A stretch of DNA of 7,032 bases from contig JAGLUD010000162.1 of assembly GCA_023134935.1 (NCBI GenBank), forward strand, positions 1 to 7,032, read 5' to 3'. The notes below the pieces were generated by a model. That model was not told where the DNA came from. It saw only the letters and a program-made list of their open reading frames with translations, and did not search any database. This document shows, one piece after another, positions 5,278 to 7,032 of this stretch. Made by a program: the position numbers and the translations under genes. Source of the DNA: Paracoccaceae bacterium. Lineage in GTDB: Bacteria > Pseudomonadota > Alphaproteobacteria > Rhodobacterales > Rhodobacteraceae. The first letter of the stretch is position 1. The number at the start of each line of letters is the position of its first letter.

Positions 5278-5880
5278 ATGGCGAGTGAACCTGACAATCT
5301 GATTGTTGATTTTGTTGGTGGCGCTGTGGCGCACCGTTTCCGGTTTGGTGGCGGGCGCGGGCAAGCGTTGCCAAAGGCAATCGGCATGAAATCTGGCAAT
5401 ACGCCGAGGGTGGTTGATGCAACTGCTGGCCTTGGGCGCGACGCGTTTTTGTTGGCCTCATTGGGGTCTGAAGTGACTTTGATTGAGCGCTCTGATGAGA
5501 TGCATCGCCTGTTGGCAGAAGGCATGGAGCGCGCCCGTTTGGCTGGCGGTGAAGTGGCCGAGGTTATTGCTAGGATGACGTTGTTGCACGGGGATGCAAG
5601 GGTGTTGCTTAAGGGTATGTCGCCCGACGTTGTGCTGGTTGACCCGATGCACCCACCGCGCAAGAATTCCGCGTTGGTGAAGAAGGAAATGCGTCTGATA
5701 CGGGAGATCGTCGGGACGGATAAGGACTCGACCGATTTGATGCGCGTGGCGTTGGAGTGCGCCAGAAAACGTGTGGTGCTTAAGTGGCCGCAAAAGGCGG
5801 ATCCGATGGAGGGCATTCGCGCCCCCTCGCACCAGATTACGGGAAAATCGACGCGCTATGATGTGTTTATGATCGGATGA
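5278..5880 (+). CDS. rsmJ: RsmJ-type 16S rRNA (guanine-N2)-methyltransferase, short form
   Basis: E. coli RsmJ uses S-adenosylmethionine to methylate N2 of G1516 in 16S rRNA. This 200-residue protein carries RsmJ-specific motifs: VDFVGGAVAHRFRFGGGRGQ (10-29), the SAM-binding VDATAGLGRDAFLLASLG (46-63), acidic Glu70 at the end of the next strand, VDPMHPPRKNSALVKKEMR (121-139) in place of the NPPY motif, and KRVVLKWPQKADP (164-176). From memory of the E. coli protein (about 250 residues), this version lacks roughly the first 45-50 residues. No longer start exists because an in-frame TAG, the stop of the YaiI gene, directly precedes the ATG. The ribosome binding site is weak (GAAAGAA); a strong GGAGG lies 38 bases upstream inside the YaiI gene, so translation probably depends on reinitiation. 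The fold and family are secure; the exact rRNA target is inferred from E. coli. Confidence 0.9.
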   Translation: MASEPDNLIVDFVGGAVAHRFRFGGGRGQALPKAIGMKSGNTPRVVDATAGLGRDAFLLASLGSEVTLIERSDEMHRLLAEGMERARLAGGEVAEVIARMTLLHGDARVLLKGMSPDVVLVDPMHPPRKNSALVKKEMRLIREIVGTDKDSTDLMRVALECARKRVVLKWPQKADPMEGIRAPSHQITGKSTRYDVFMIG

Positions 5881-5884
5881 TGCA

Positions 5885-6535
5885 ATGGATTTGAAACTTG
5901 TGATTTTTGATTGCGACGGGGTGCTGGTGGACACGGAAGTGTTGTTCAATCAGGCGCTCGTCGAGGATTTGGGCAAACACGGTCTTAACCTGACGCTAGA
6001 GCAATGTATGGGGCTGTTCGTCGGCGGGACTATGCCCGGCGTTAAGATTGAAGCCGAAAAGCTGGGCGCAGTGTTGCCTGAAACGTGGGTCGAAGATTTC
6101 TACGCTAAAGCATTCGTGCTTCTGGGCGAAAAAACGGAACCAGTTGCGGGAATTAAGGACGTGCTGGACGCGATTGAGCGGGCAGGCATCCCCTATTGTG
6201 TAGCTTCAAACGGCCGTGTTCAAAAGATGGAAATCACGCTGGGGCGCACAGGTATGTTGGACCGGTTCAGGGATGTTATGTTCTCAGCACAAGCGATGGG
6301 AACGGCGAAACCGGCGCCTGACTTGTTCCTTACTGCGGCTGCGTCTTTCGGGGTTTCTCCTGACGAATGTGTTGTTATTGAAGACAGCCTGACGGGTGTA
6401 CTGGCGGCTAAGCGCGCGGGTATGAAATGCTATGGATATGTGGCCCATGGCAGTGGTGAGGCGTTGGCCGTGGAGGACGCGATCCTGTTTGACGATATGG
6501 CGCATCTTCCTGCGCTGTTGGGGATCGCGTCATAG
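5885..6535 (+). CDS. HAD-superfamily phosphatase (subfamily IA, beta-phosphoglucomutase-like)
   Basis: This 216-residue soluble protein has all four HAD motifs: motif I FDCDGVLVDTE with nucleophile Asp9 and acid/base Asp11; motif II VASNG with Ser108; motif III Lys142 in AKPAPDLF; and motif IV VIEDSLTGVLAAKRAGM with Glu166 and Asp167. The inserted helical cap between motifs I and II (about 17-85) places it in subfamily IA with beta-phosphoglucomutase, phosphoglycolate and sugar-phosphate phosphatases such as E. coli YieH. Motif I ends in DTE, and the mutase-type hinge residues are not clear enough to call a mutase, so a small-molecule phosphatase is the safer reading; the substrate is unknown. 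The ATG lies 4 bases after the rsmJ stop with only a weak GGA upstream, so it closes the tight plus-strand run. Its stop lies 12 bp from the stop of the convergent dehydrogenase gene. Confidence 0.92.
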   Translation: MDLKLVIFDCDGVLVDTEVLFNQALVEDLGKHGLNLTLEQCMGLFVGGTMPGVKIEAEKLGAVLPETWVEDFYAKAFVLLGEKTEPVAGIKDVLDAIERAGIPYCVASNGRVQKMEITLGRTGMLDRFRDVMFSAQAMGTAKPAPDLFLTAAASFGVSPDECVVIEDSLTGVLAAKRAGMKCYGYVAHGSGEALAVEDAILFDDMAHLPALLGIAS

Positions 6536-6547
6536 CTGGCCGTATTC

Positions 6548-7032
6548 CTAGGGCGTGATAACGACTTTTCCGTCAGTGATTTTGGTGGCGTCGGCCAAGC
6601 CTTCTATAACATTTGCCAAAGTCAAAGTTGCGGCGACGTCCGTATGCCAACGGCCATCAGCAAAACGGGCTTGAACCTCGCCCACGACACGAGCTTGGTC
6701 CTTGGGTGGGGTGGAGCGCATCCAGTTGGTCAACCAAAACCCCTCGATCCGTTTGCCCATGAAAATTAGTTGCCCCATTTGCGTTAGGCGCGGAGCTTCC
6801 GTGCCCAGTTTGCCGTAGCTGATCCAGCGGGCTTTGTTGGGCATCAGGGTGAAAACCGTTTCGCAAATTTGGTCGGACACGGCATCTAGAAACACGCGGG
6901 GTTTCAGGGCGCGACTGGCGGCGGCAAATTGGTCGGCAAAATCCGGGGCGGTGGTTACCAGCACCTCGGCCGCGCCTAGGGCCTTTAGGGGTTCAACCGC
7001 ATCCTGCCGCCGCACCAACGCGATAACCTTCA
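6548..7032 (-). CDS. Medium-chain dehydrogenase/reductase (quinone-oxidoreductase-like), C-terminal part
   Basis: This fragment runs off the right edge, leaving the C-terminal 160 or so residues. It begins within the Rossmann domain, where KVIALVRRQDAVEPLKALGA matches the second strand of an NADP-binding fold, with the Arg residues favouring NADPH over NADH. It continues through a strand ALKPRVFLDAVSD, the ARWISYGKLGTEAP segment, and KRIEGFWLTNWMR, and ends in DGKVVITP, the usual ending of zinc-binding and quinone-oxidoreductase-like members. FWLTNWM resembles the C-terminal region of mitochondrial-type 2-enoyl thioester reductases, so a role in reducing enoyl thioesters or quinones is possible. 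The catalytic N-terminal domain, including any zinc ligands, is outside the window, so zinc dependence cannot be judged. The frame is open to the edge, so the TTG at 7016-7018 is not the true start. Confidence 0.85.
   Translation of the reverse strand, partial: KVIALVRRQDAVEPLKALGAAEVLVTTAPDFADQFAAASRALKPRVFLDAVSDQICETVFTLMPNKARWISYGKLGTEAPRLTQMGQLIFMGKRIEGFWLTNWMRSTPPKDQARVVGEVQARFADGRWHTDVAATLTLANVIEGLADATKITDGKVVITP

Noticed and set aside
4908..5816. A 302-codon open frame on the minus strand opposite the YaiI and RsmJ genes
   Set aside because: It is long, partly because both sense genes are in one frame, so their antisense frame also continues. The translation is low-complexity Ser/Arg/Pro/Thr with no domain, while both sense proteins are clear.
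6657..6866. A 69-codon alternative minus-strand frame inside the dehydrogenase fragment
   Set aside because: It is a different frame of a region already explained by a conserved dehydrogenase C-terminus and has no motif of its own.

Overview
The window looks like ordinary chromosomal DNA of an alphaproteobacterium, most likely a marine Rhodobacterales (roseobacter-type) organism. I infer this from the closely linked glutathione-dependent formaldehyde genes (class III alcohol dehydrogenase followed by S-formylglutathione hydrolase), the mixed moderate base composition, and the protein styles. I could not run a database search, so the taxonomic call is an inference. There is no sign of mobile DNA, phage, CRISPR, rRNA or tRNA.

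Layout, left to right. (1) Positions 1-284, minus: the N-terminal part of a LysE-family exporter, running off the left edge. (2) An 85-bp divergent intergenic region with a perfect 7-bp inverted repeat. (3) A plus-strand pair, 370-1439: a histidine-phosphatase-superfamily protein that lacks the usual second catalytic histidine, overlapping by one base with arfB, a ribosome-rescue peptidyl-tRNA hydrolase. (4) Positions 1436-2611, minus: a membrane-anchored M19 (renal-dipeptidase-type) metallopeptidase whose 3' end overlaps the 3' end of arfB by 4 bp. (5) An AT-rich divergent promoter region, 2612-2693, with a perfect 10-bp direct repeat. (6) A very tight plus-strand run, 2694-6535: class III alcohol dehydrogenase (S-(hydroxymethyl)glutathione dehydrogenase), S-formylglutathione hydrolase, an easily missed 49-codon small ORF, a YaiI/YqxD (DUF188, UPF0178) protein, an RsmJ-type 16S rRNA methyltransferase and a HAD-superfamily phosphatase. 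(7) Positions 6548-7032, minus: the C-terminal part of a medium-chain dehydrogenase/reductase, running off the right edge.

How the genes fit together. AdhC and S-formylglutathione hydrolase form a complete route from the formaldehyde-glutathione adduct to formate with return of free glutathione. The four genes after them have gaps of 12 bp or less, or overlaps, and no visible terminator, so they are probably on the same transcript. None has an obvious role in formaldehyde chemistry; rRNA modification (RsmJ) and possible metabolite repair (HAD phosphatase) are housekeeping roles.

I do not see a clearly new multi-gene system here. The points most worth following up are the small ORF without any Lys or Arg, the in-frame YaiI-TAG-RsmJ junction with an RsmJ that lacks the N-terminal part of the E. 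coli protein, the histidine phosphatase with an altered active site, and the repeat structures in the two divergent promoter regions.
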